NCBI GenBank assembly: GCA_947258945.1
Contig: CAMYKJ010000059.1
Coordinates: 1-5,330, forward strand
Length of the DNA stretch: 5,330 bases
Direction: 5' to 3'
Source of the DNA: an uncultured Ectothiorhodospiraceae bacterium
Lineage (GTDB): Bacteria; Pseudomonadota; Gammaproteobacteria; UBA9214
The notes beneath the pieces are model-generated. The model searched no databases. It was not told the DNA's origin and worked only from the letters and a program-made list of their open reading frames with translations. Positions 1-5,330 of the stretch are shown here, piece by piece. The translations under genes were made by a program, and so were the position numbers. The number at the start of each line of letters is the position of its first letter. Position 1 is the stretch's first letter.

Positions 1-1401
1 ACACAGCATATCGGCGCTTACCATGTCGAGACCGACAAGGGCATGATCAGCTTCCTGGATACGCCGGGACACGCAGCCTTCACCGCCATGCGCGCGCGCG
101 GTGCCGGCGTAACCGATATTGTCATACTGGTGGTTGCCGCGGATGACGGTGTCAAACCGCAGACGCAGGAGGCCGTCAGGCATGCCCGTGCGGCCGGGGT
201 GCCGCTGATCGTGGCCGTCAACAAGATCGACAAGCCCGAGGCGGATCAGGATCGCGTCAAGAACGAGATGGTTGCGCTGGAGGTCGTGCCGGAAGACTGG
301 GGCGGTGACACCATGTTTGTGCCGGTCTCCGCCAAGACGGGTGAAGGCATCGATAACCTGCTGGATGGCATACTGCTGCAGGCCGAAATCCTCGAACTCA
401 AGGCTGTCCATGACTGTCCCGCGACCGGTATCGTGGTCGAGTCCAGCCTCGACAAGGGGCGCGGCGCCGTGGCCACGGTGCTGGTGCAGAACGGTGTCTT
501 GCGCAGGGGTGACCTGATCCTGACCGGTACCGAGTACGGCCGGGTCCGTGCCATGTTCGACGAGACCGGCAAGCAGATTGATGATGCCGGGCCGTCCATG
601 CCGGCGCTGGTGCTGGGTCTGTCTGCGGTACCCAGTGCCGGCGATGAGGTGATTGTGGTCGCAGACGAGCGCAAGGCGCGCGAACTGGCGCAGTTGCGCT
701 CGGAACGGTCGCGTGATGCGCGGCTGGCCAAACAGCAACAGGCGCGGCTCGAGGATATCTTCACCAGGGCGGCGGAGGGCGAGACGCCGACTGTCAATAT
801 CGTGCTAAAGGCCGATGTGCAGGGCAGTGCCGAGGCGCTCAGCGATGCGCTGACCAACCTGACATCCGAGGCAGAGGATGTGAAGGTCAAGGTGGTCTCC
901 AGCGGCGTGGGTGGCATCAACGAGTCGGACGTCAACCTGGCCGTTGCATCGAATGCCATTATCATCGGCTTCAATGTGCGTGCCGATGCTTCCTCGAAGC
1001 AATTGATCGAGGACAACAATATCGACCTGAAGTACTACAGCGTCATCTACAACGCCATCGATGATGTCAAATCCGCGGCGAGCGGCATGATGGCACCGGA
1101 GGTGCGCGAGGATATCATCGGCCTGGCCGAGGTGAAGGAAGTGTTCCGGTCACGCAAACTCGGCGATATCGCCGGCTGCATCGTGGTCGATGGTATGGTG
1201 CGTCGCAGTTCGCCGATTCGCGTGCTGCGCGACAATGTGGTGATCTTCGAGGGCGAACTCGAGTCGCTGCGCCGTTTCAAGGATGACGTCAACGAGGTCA
1301 AGGCAGGTACCGAGTGCGGTATCGGTGTGAAAAACTACAGCGTCAAGGCCGGCGACCAGATCGAGGTATTTGAACGCGTCGAGGTCGCCCGTTCGCTGTA
1401 G
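1..1401 (+). CDS. infB: Translation initiation factor IF2, 3' part (5' end outside window)
   Basis: IF2 is the cytoplasmic GTPase that places initiator fMet-tRNA in the 30S P site and promotes 50S joining. The frame is open from base 1, so the gene starts upstream; 466 residues remain of a protein of about 890 in E. coli. The N-terminal domains and the P-loop (G1) are missing. Seen here, in window numbering: switch I end TQHIGAYHV (1-9), G3 DTPGH (20-24), G4 NKID (74-77), G5 SAKTG (110-114). Next come the domain II beta barrel (about 135-220), a charged linker helix, domain III with VLKADVQGS and GVGGINESD (about 260-375), and the C-terminal fMet-tRNA-binding domain with [30 protein letters not shown] and ECGIGVKNY. 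It ends with TAG at 1399-1401. No frameshift or missing GTPase motif is seen. In related bacteria it follows nusA. Identification is very secure. Confidence 0.98.
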   Translation, partial: TQHIGAYHVETDKGMISFLDTPGHAAFTAMRARGAGVTDIVILVVAADDGVKPQTQEAVRHARAAGVPLIVAVNKIDKPEADQDRVKNEMVALEVVPEDWGGDTMFVPVSAKTGEGIDNLLDGILLQAEILELKAVHDCPATGIVVESSLDKGRGAVATVLVQNGVLRRGDLILTGTEYGRVRAMFDETGKQIDDAGPSMPALVLGLSAVPSAGDEVIVVADERKARELAQLRSERSRDARLAKQQQARLEDIFTRAAEGETPTVNIVLKADVQGSAEALSDALTNLTSEAEDVKVKVVSSGVGGINESDVNLAVASNAIIIGFNVRADASSKQLIEDNNIDLKYYSVIYNAIDDVKSAASGMMAPEVREDIIGLAEVKEVFRSRKLGDIAGCIVVDGMVRRSSPIRVLRDNVVIFEGELESLRRFKDDVNEVKAGTECGIGVKNYSVKAGDQIEVFERVEVARSL

Positions 1402-1625
1402 CGGCAACGGGCCCGAATGATGCAGACTCCAGTGGTTACGTCTTATAAAAAGATTTGCCACGGAAGCACACGGAAAAACACGGAAGAATAAATGCATTTC
1501 AAGAAATATTTCCGTGTAATTCCGTGTGCTTCCGTGGCTATTAATCAAGATATTAGTAATTGCACCCTACGACAAATATCGATTACTGCAGGCTAGCGAT
1601 CGGGTCTGCGCCAGCTTCAACTGTC
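1402..1625. other. infB-rbfA intergenic region
   Basis: These 224 bases hold no convincing gene. The DNA is clearly more AT-rich than the flanking coding sequence. Its main content is the large inverted repeat at 1457-1538, listed separately. A short palindrome CGGGCCCG lies just after the infB stop (about 1408-1415) but has no T-run, so I do not call a terminator. A TATAAA at 1444-1449 has no good -35 partner, and TTGCAC at 1560-1565 has no good -10 partner, so no promoter is claimed. The reading frame of rbfA is open back to a TTG at 1560, but the extra 22 residues do not resemble RbfA. Confidence 0.7.
1457..1538. repeat. 82-base inverted repeat with three phased CACGGAA units per arm
   Basis: The outer 19 bases (1457-1475) are perfectly complementary to 1520-1538. 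After an AA/AA mismatch, 1478-1485 pairs perfectly with 1510-1517, giving 27 pairs out of 29. Each arm carries the 7-base unit CACGGAA three times at exact 10-base spacing: 1459, 1469 and 1479 on the left, and its complement TTCCGTG at 1510, 1520 and 1530 on the right. The centre is AT-rich and contains the palindrome AAATGCATTT (1490-1499). No T-run follows, so it is not a standard terminator. I see no transposase and no clear target duplication. In a read-through infB-rbfA transcript it would form a long stem, comparable in role to REP/BIME-type elements, though the family itself is not one I can name. Confidence 0.93.
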
Positions 1626-2000
1626 ATGCCCAGAGAATTTCCCAGGTCACGTCGTGTCGGCGACCAGGTCCAGCGCGAGCTGGCCGGGCTGATACGCGAA
1701 GAAATCAAGGACCCGCGGCTGGGCATGGTCAGTATTTCGGCAGTCAGCGTCTCGCGCGACCTGGGCCACGCCAAGGTGTACGTCTCGGTACTGGGCGACG
1801 AACTGCAGGCATCGGAATCCATAGAGGTACTGAAACATGCCGCCGGTTTCCTGCGCCACCGGCTGGGGAAGCTGTTGCACATCAGGACAGTCCCGGAGCT
1901 CAAATTTATGCTTGACCGGTCACTCGAGGAAGGCGCCCGCATCGGCGCCCTGATCAACCGCGCGGTTGCCAGCGACAAGGGTGACGATGAAAACAGCTAA
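1626..2000 (+). CDS. rbfA: 30S ribosome-binding factor A
   Basis: RbfA is a small cytoplasmic KH-fold protein that binds the immature 30S subunit near the 16S rRNA 5' helix, assists late maturation and is needed for growth in the cold in E. coli. The 124-residue product is close to the E. coli length (133). Diagnostic stretches are MPREFPRSRRV at the start, the EIKDPRLGM motif (27-34), SRDL..AKVYVS (43-54), the interhelical AAG kink at 72-74 corresponding to the family's AxG, and VPELKFMLDRSLEEG (89-103). The ATG at 1626 is chosen because homology begins exactly there; an in-frame TTG at 1560 would add an unrelated 22-residue leader. No Shine-Dalgarno sequence is visible: the 25 bases upstream contain no purine-rich AGGAGG-like run at a usable distance. 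It lies 224 bases after infB, beyond the inverted repeat. The acidic C-terminal tail (DKGDDENS) is short, as is usual for this variable end. Confidence 0.95.
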   Translation: MPREFPRSRRVGDQVQRELAGLIREEIKDPRLGMVSISAVSVSRDLGHAKVYVSVLGDELQASESIEVLKHAAGFLRHRLGKLLHIRTVPELKFMLDRSLEEGARIGALINRAVASDKGDDENS

Positions 2001-2009
2001 AATTCCTTG

Positions 2010-2033
2010 CCGCAAACACGCAATGACCGCAAA
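2010..2033. repeat. Short tandem array of CGCAAA-like units
   Basis: Three similar 6-base units lie 10 bases after the rbfA stop: CGCAAA at 2011-2016, CGCAAT at 2019-2024 and CGCAAA at 2028-2033, spaced 8 and 9 bases apart. The layout recalls one arm of the phased repeat between infB and rbfA, but with a different unit, and no complementary TTTGCG arm is found before truB. It may be a decayed or one-sided copy of an interspersed repeat. Function unknown. Confidence 0.55.
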
Positions 2034-2052
2034 GATCTCAAATCAAGAAATG

Positions 2053-2086
2053 TTGTCATTCCCGCGCACGACTGCAGGGATGACAA
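2053..2086. repeat. GTCATTCCC-type imperfect hairpin repeat
   Basis: Bases 2053-2063 (TTGTCATTCCC) pair with 2077-2086 (GGGATGACAA): ten pairs with one bulged T at 2060. Two further pairs (GC 2064-2065 with GC 2074-2075) form past a bulged A, leaving an 8-base loop. The following TCTGGATCC (2091-2099) looks like the edge of a second degenerate copy. From memory, GTCATTCCCGCG...GCGGGAAT hairpins are common interspersed repeats in proteobacteria, and the core resembles the ATTCCC(N)GGGAAT layout of neisserial dRS3; this copy is degenerate. No T-run follows, so it is not called a terminator. Confidence 0.75.
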
Positions 2087-2153
2087 TCTCTCTGGATCCG
2101 TCCGCTTCGTGTCCTGGTGGCGAACAAAACCTTTTCAACGGCTTCTGGTAACT

Positions 2154-3080
2154 ATGGGCAGACGTCACCGCAGCAGCAATCTGCGCCGGGTCAATGGCAT
2201 CCTCCTGCTGGACAAGCCGGCAGGACTGACCTCCAATGCCGCGCTGCAGGCTGTCAAGAAGCTCTACGCTGCCCGCAAGGCCGGCCATACCGGCAGCCTG
2301 GATCCGCTGGCAACCGGCCTGCTGCCGATCTGCTTCGGCGAGGCGACCAAGATATCCGGCTTCCTGCTGGATGCAGACAAGCACTACACCGTGACCTGCC
2401 GGTTCGGACTGCGCACAACCACGGGCGATGCCGAAGGGGAAATCCTCGAGGAACGGCCGGTGGGCGATCTCGGCGAGCGGCGGGTGGCCGCTGCACTGGC
2501 CGGGTTTGCCGGCGAGATCGAGCAGATCCCGCCGATGTACTCGGCACTCAAGCACAAGGGCGAGCGGCTCTACAAGCTGGCCCGGGAAGGTGTCGAGGTG
2601 GAGCGCGAACCGCGCCGGGTGATGATCCACGCCATCGAACTGCTGTCCTGCTCGTCGCCGGTCGCCGAGATCCGGGTCCACTGCTCGAAAGGCACCTATG
2701 TGCGTACCCTGGTTGAAGATATCGGTGAACAGCTGGGTTGCGGTGCACATGTTACCGCCCTGCGCCGGACCGGCGTGGGTCCGTTCGGCGAGGAGGGCAT
2801 GCTGACCCTGGCCGGGCTGGAAGCGACGGCGGCGGCCGGCGGGCACCACGCGCTTGACCAGCTGCTGCTGCCGATCGAAAGCGGGCTGGAGCAATGGCCG
2901 GGCGTGACGCTCAGCGGCGATGCCGCCTTCTACCTGCGCCAGGGGCAGCCGGTGCTGGTGCCGCAGGCACCGACCGAGGGCTGGGTGCGGCTGTACGAGG
3001 GCGGATCACGCTTTATCGGCATGGGCGAGATCCTGGATGACGGCCGGGTGGCGCCGCGCCGCCTGATGAGTCTCCCCTGA
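2154..3080 (+). CDS. truB: tRNA pseudouridine(55) synthase TruB
   Basis: TruB converts U55 in the T-loop of nearly all tRNAs to pseudouridine and also acts as a tRNA chaperone; it is cytoplasmic. The 308-residue product compares with 314 in E. coli. Seen in order: [14 protein letters not shown] (15-28), the catalytic motif [12 protein letters not shown] with nucleophile Asp50 (E. coli Asp48), the DKHY motif with Tyr78, [16 protein letters not shown] (125-140), [15 protein letters not shown] (177-191) with its conserved Arg184, [11 protein letters not shown] (195-205), and a C-terminal PUA-like domain (about 251-308) ending in [16 protein letters not shown]. The ATG at 2154 is chosen because family similarity starts there. 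The frame stays open upstream to a TTG at 2007, but those 49 residues are translated repeat DNA. No Shine-Dalgarno site is evident before 2154. It is separated from rbfA by 153 bases of repeat-bearing DNA, whereas the two genes are nearly adjacent in E. coli. Confidence 0.96.
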   Translation: MGRRHRSSNLRRVNGILLLDKPAGLTSNAALQAVKKLYAARKAGHTGSLDPLATGLLPICFGEATKISGFLLDADKHYTVTCRFGLRTTTGDAEGEILEERPVGDLGERRVAAALAGFAGEIEQIPPMYSALKHKGERLYKLAREGVEVEREPRRVMIHAIELLSCSSPVAEIRVHCSKGTYVRTLVEDIGEQLGCGAHVTALRRTGVGPFGEEGMLTLAGLEATAAAGGHHALDQLLLPIESGLEQWPGVTLSGDAAFYLRQGQPVLVPQAPTEGWVRLYEGGSRFIGMGEILDDGRVAPRRLMSLP

Positions 3081-3098
3081 TATTCACTTCGAGATAGC

Positions 3099-3127
3099 TT
3101 GTGGCAGGCGGAAACGGCAGTTAAAAT
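3099..3127 (+). promoter_or_regulatory. Candidate sigma70 promoter for rpsO(-pnp)
   Basis: A -35 like hexamer TTGTGG (3099-3104; first three bases match TTGACA) is followed after exactly 17 bases by TAAAAT (3122-3127; five of six match TATAAT). Transcription would start near 3133-3135, giving a leader of about 45 bases before the rpsO ATG. It lies just after truB, where E. coli also has its rpsO promoter. The -35 is weak, so the call rests on the -10 box, the spacing and the position. Confidence 0.55.
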
Positions 3128-3177
3128 ACCGAGCTGACTAAATTATGATGGAAATACGCAATTCGCGGGAGTAATTC

Positions 3178-3447
3178 ATGGCTTTGAATGCCGAGCAAAA
3201 AGATCAGATCGTCAAGACGCACCAGCGCGGTGAGTCCGATACCGGTTCGCCCGAGGTCCAGGTTGCCCTGTTGACCGCGAACATCACGGGTCTGACAGAC
3301 CACTTTGCCAAACACAAGGGCGATCACCACTCCCGTCAGGGTCTGCTGCGTATGATCAACAAGCGCCGCAAGCTGCTTGATTACCTGAAGGGCAAGGACA
3401 GCAAGCGTTACCAGGATCTTATCACCCATCTCGGCCTGCGTCGGTAG
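3178..3447 (+). CDS. rpsO: 30S ribosomal protein S15
   Basis: S15 is a primary-binding protein of the small subunit: it binds the 16S rRNA central domain at the helix 20/21/22 junction and starts platform assembly, and it also contributes to an intersubunit bridge. The 89-residue product has exactly the E. coli length. Hallmarks are [13 protein letters not shown] (21-33), the loop [23 protein letters not shown] (49-71) with the conserved His-His-Ser that contacts rRNA, and the C-terminal LGLRR. The ATG at 3178 has a strong Shine-Dalgarno sequence, GGGAG (3167-3171), 6 bases upstream. A candidate promoter lies at 3099-3127. In E. coli S15 represses its own translation through its leader; weak pairing around this ribosome binding site is possible but unproven. 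pnp follows after 62 bases, the conserved rpsO-pnp arrangement. Confidence 0.98.
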   Translation: MALNAEQKDQIVKTHQRGESDTGSPEVQVALLTANITGLTDHFAKHKGDHHSRQGLLRMINKRRKLLDYLKGKDSKRYQDLITHLGLRR

Positions 3448-3495
3448 TACGCGGTCCTCCCCGAACACCGCAGTTCAACTATCACCTTTCTCAAC

Positions 3496-3500
3496 GAGGA
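3496..3500 (+). promoter_or_regulatory. Shine-Dalgarno site that fixes the GTG start of pnp
   Basis: GAGGA at 3496-3500 lies 9 bases before GTG at 3510. There is no ATG in this frame near the family N-terminus: the next in-frame ATG (3606) would delete the first 32 residues, including the conserved start of the first RNase PH domain. The site therefore supports GTG as the start. Confidence 0.8.
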
Positions 3501-3509
3501 ATACCGCCC

Positions 3510-5330
3510 GTGAGTGCAATCAAGAAATCCTTTCAGTTCGGTGACCAGACGGTCACGATAGAAACCGGCGAAATCGCCCGCCAATGCAGTGCCGTCATCG
3601 TCAGCATGGGTGACACGCAGGTGCTTGCCACTGTGGTCGGAGACAAGCACCCCATGGAAGGACGTGACTTCTTCCCGATGACGGTCGACTACCAGGAGAA
3701 GGGTTACGCAGCCGGCCAGATTCCCGGCAACTTCTTCCGTCGCGAAGGTCGTCCGAGCGAGGCGGAAACGCTGATGTGCCGGCTGGTCGACCGACCACTG
3801 CGCCCGCTGTTCCCGAAGGGTTTCACCAACGAGGTCCAGGTTATCCTCACGGTCATTTCCTACGATCCGCAGGTCCCGCCGGACATCCCTGCCATGATCG
3901 GCGCATCCGCGGCCATGTCGATTTCCGGTCTGCCGTTTGCCGGTCCCATCGGCGCCGCCCGCGTCGGTTATATCGATGGCAATTACGTGCTGAATCCGAC
4001 CACGGAACAGATGGAAGTCTCGCAGCTGGACCTGATTGTCTCCGGCACCGAGAGTGCCGTGCTGATGGTCGAGTCGGAAGCGAAGGAACTCCCGGAAGAC
4101 GTCATGCTGGGTTCCGTTGTCTACGGGCATGATCAGCAGCAGGCCGTCATCAAGACGATCAAGGAACTGGCTGCAGAGGTCAACACACCGCCACTGGAAT
4201 GGACGCCGCCGGAAGAAAATACCGCGCTGGCCGATGCCGTGACCGCTGCCGGCACCGACCGGATTACCCAAGCTTACAAGATTGCCGACAAACTCGAGCG
4301 TTACGGTGCACTGTCTGCACTGCGCAAGCAGCTGGTCGGGGAGGTCGCCGATGACGAGGCCGCAGGCGGCTTCGGCAGTGCCGAGGTTTCCGCTGCCATC
4401 GGCAAGCTGGAGAAGAACATCGTGCGCAGTCGTGTGCTCGCCGGCGAGGCGCGTATCGACGGTCGCGACACGAAGACGGTGCGCCCGATCACTGTTCGCA
4501 CCGGTGTGCTGCCGCGTGCCCATGGATCCGCACTGTTTACCCGTGGCGAAACCCAGGCGCTGGTTGTGACCACGCTGGGAACCGAGCGCGATGCCGCGCT
4601 CATAGACGCGCTGTCCGGGACCACCAAGGAACAGTTCCTGCTGCATTACAACTTCCCGCCTTACTGTGTCGGCGAGACCGGGCGTGTCGGCGGTACCAAG
4701 CGCCGCGAGGTCGGCCACGGCAAGCTGGCCAAGCGCGGCGTCATGGCCGTCATGCCATCGAAGGAAAGCTTCCCCTATACCATCCGCGTGGTCTCCGAGA
4801 TCACCGAGTCGAACGGCTCCAGTTCCATGGCCAGTGTCTGCGGCAGCAGCCTGTCGATGATGGATGCCGGTGTGCCGATCAGCGCCCCGGTGGCCGGTGT
4901 CGCCATGGGCCTGATCAAGGAAGATAACGGCTACGCAGTGCTAACCGATATCCTCGGCGACGAGGACCACCTCGGTGACATGGATTTCAAGGTTGCCGGT
5001 ACCGAAAAGGGCGTGAATGCCCTGCAAATGGATATCAAGATCCAGGGCATTACGCAGGAAATCATGGAGCAGGCGCTGGCACAGGCCAAAGACGGCCGCA
5101 TGCACATCCTTGGCGAAATGAACAAGGTGATCCAGGCACCGCGTGCAGAGGTGTCCGAGTTTGCGCCGCGCTACATCACCATGAAGATCAACCCGGACAA
5201 GATCCGCGATGTCATCGGCAAGGGCGGTGCCACCATTCGCGCGATTACCGACGAGACCGGCGCCAGCATCGATATTGATGATAACGGTAACATCAAGATC
5301 GCATCGGTTGACCTGGAGGCCGGTAACGAG
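3510..5330 (+). CDS. pnp: Polynucleotide phosphorylase (PNPase), 5' part (3' end outside window)
   Basis: PNPase is a trimeric 3'-5' exoribonuclease that uses phosphate to release nucleoside diphosphates; in E. coli part of it sits in the RNase E degradosome. The frame runs from GTG 3510 to the window edge, 607 codons of about 711 in E. coli. Seen in order: first RNase PH domain (about 8-145) with the FFRR loop (75-78) and [10 protein letters not shown]; an all-helical linker domain (about 210-310); second RNase PH domain (about 315-545) with [14 protein letters not shown] (336-349), FPPY, Arg398-Arg399, the phosphate-site serines in NGSSSMAS (Ser437-439), and catalytic Asp486, Asp492 and Lys494 in [12 protein letters not shown]; then a KH domain from about 556 with its GKGG loop (570-573). 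All key residues are present. The S1 domain lies beyond the window. It probably shares a transcript with rpsO, 62 bases upstream, as no terminator separates them. Confidence 0.98.
   Translation, partial: MSAIKKSFQFGDQTVTIETGEIARQCSAVIVSMGDTQVLATVVGDKHPMEGRDFFPMTVDYQEKGYAAGQIPGNFFRREGRPSEAETLMCRLVDRPLRPLFPKGFTNEVQVILTVISYDPQVPPDIPAMIGASAAMSISGLPFAGPIGAARVGYIDGNYVLNPTTEQMEVSQLDLIVSGTESAVLMVESEAKELPEDVMLGSVVYGHDQQQAVIKTIKELAAEVNTPPLEWTPPEENTALADAVTAAGTDRITQAYKIADKLERYGALSALRKQLVGEVADDEAAGGFGSAEVSAAIGKLEKNIVRSRVLAGEARIDGRDTKTVRPITVRTGVLPRAHGSALFTRGETQALVVTTLGTERDAALIDALSGTTKEQFLLHYNFPPYCVGETGRVGGTKRREVGHGKLAKRGVMAVMPSKESFPYTIRVVSEITESNGSSSMASVCGSSLSMMDAGVPISAPVAGVAMGLIKEDNGYAVLTDILGDEDHLGDMDFKVAGTEKGVNALQMDIKIQGITQEIMEQALAQAKDGRMHILGEMNKVIQAPRAEVSEFAPRYITMKINPDKIRDVIGKGGATIRAITDETGASIDIDDNGNIKIASVDLEAGNE

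Noticed and set aside
86..102. Run of alternating GC (possible Z-DNA)
   Set aside because: It is short and fully explained by Ala, Met and Arg codons in the conserved IF2 MRARG motif.
1421..1449. Possible promoter with TATAAA at 1444-1449
   Set aside because: The hexamer 17 bases upstream (TGCAGA) matches the -35 consensus at only three positions, and AT-rich intergenic DNA gives such -10 boxes by chance.
1457..1545. Inverted repeat as a rho-independent terminator of infB
   Set aside because: The stem is long and only partly GC-rich, with a large AT-rich loop and no run of T after it; conserved operon continuity also argues against termination here.
1150..1548. Minus-strand open frame covering the infB end and the inverted repeat
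   Set aside because: Part is antisense to the conserved IF2 C-terminus and part is translated repeat; no recognisable protein.
1560..1588. Possible rbfA promoter with TTGCAC at 1560-1565
   Set aside because: No acceptable -10 hexamer is found at 16-18 bases; the best (ATTACT) lacks the key second A.
1457..2086. CRISPR array
   Set aside because: The repeated units are 6-7 bases with no unique spacers of uniform length; they form inverted repeats, not repeat-spacer units.
2043..2894. Minus-strand open frame of 283 codons opposite truB
   Set aside because: It overlaps truB over most of its length, runs into repeat DNA, and shows no family features.
2041..3528. AATCAAGAAAT shared by 2041-2051 and 3518-3528, with a partial match near 1543
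   Set aside because: The second copy codes for the PNPase N-terminus; an 11-base AT-rich match of this kind is likely chance and has no further extension.
3408..4718. Long open frame (436 codons) on the minus strand
   Set aside because: It lies entirely opposite rpsO and pnp. It is the expected antisense shadow of GC-rich coding sequence, its translation shows no recognisable domain, and the + strand gene is certain.

Overview
This window is a conserved block of translation and RNA-metabolism genes, all on the + strand: infB (3' part), rbfA, truB, rpsO and pnp (5' part, cut by the window end). The gene order, and the close match of the proteins to what I recall of the Escherichia coli versions (S15 with 89 residues; PNPase catalytic residues at the same numbers as in E. 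coli), point to a gammaproteobacterium. The coding DNA is GC-rich and the PNPase start is GTG. I cannot name a genus. The intergenic repeats resemble kinds I associate with environmental proteobacteria, but that is recollection, not a search.

Layout. 1-1401: the last 466 codons of translation initiation factor IF2, starting inside the switch I region of the GTPase domain. 1402-1625: a 224-base non-coding gap with a striking 82-base inverted repeat (1457-1538) built from three 7-base units per arm at exact 10-base spacing. 1626-2000: ribosome-binding factor A. 2001-2153: a 153-base gap with three CGCAAA-like units (2011-2033) and a separate GTCATTCCC-type hairpin (2053-2086). 2154-3080: tRNA pseudouridine-55 synthase. 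3081-3177: a short gap with a good candidate sigma70 promoter (3099-3127) and a clear Shine-Dalgarno site. 3178-3447: ribosomal protein S15. 3448-3509: a spacer without a terminator. 3510-5330: the first 607 codons of polynucleotide phosphorylase, ending late in the KH domain.

The genes share one theme. IF2 starts translation, RbfA matures the 30S subunit, TruB modifies tRNA, S15 is an early 16S rRNA-binding protein of the 30S subunit, and PNPase degrades RNA. In E. coli the same cluster is read partly as the nusA-infB operon and partly from a promoter ahead of rpsO; the promoter seen here fits that plan.

The genes look ordinary and intact, and I see no new defence, mobile or biosynthetic system. 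What merits a second look is the intergenic DNA: two different repeat insertions sit directly upstream of rbfA and truB, and exactly those two genes lack a recognisable Shine-Dalgarno sequence, while rpsO and pnp have good ones.
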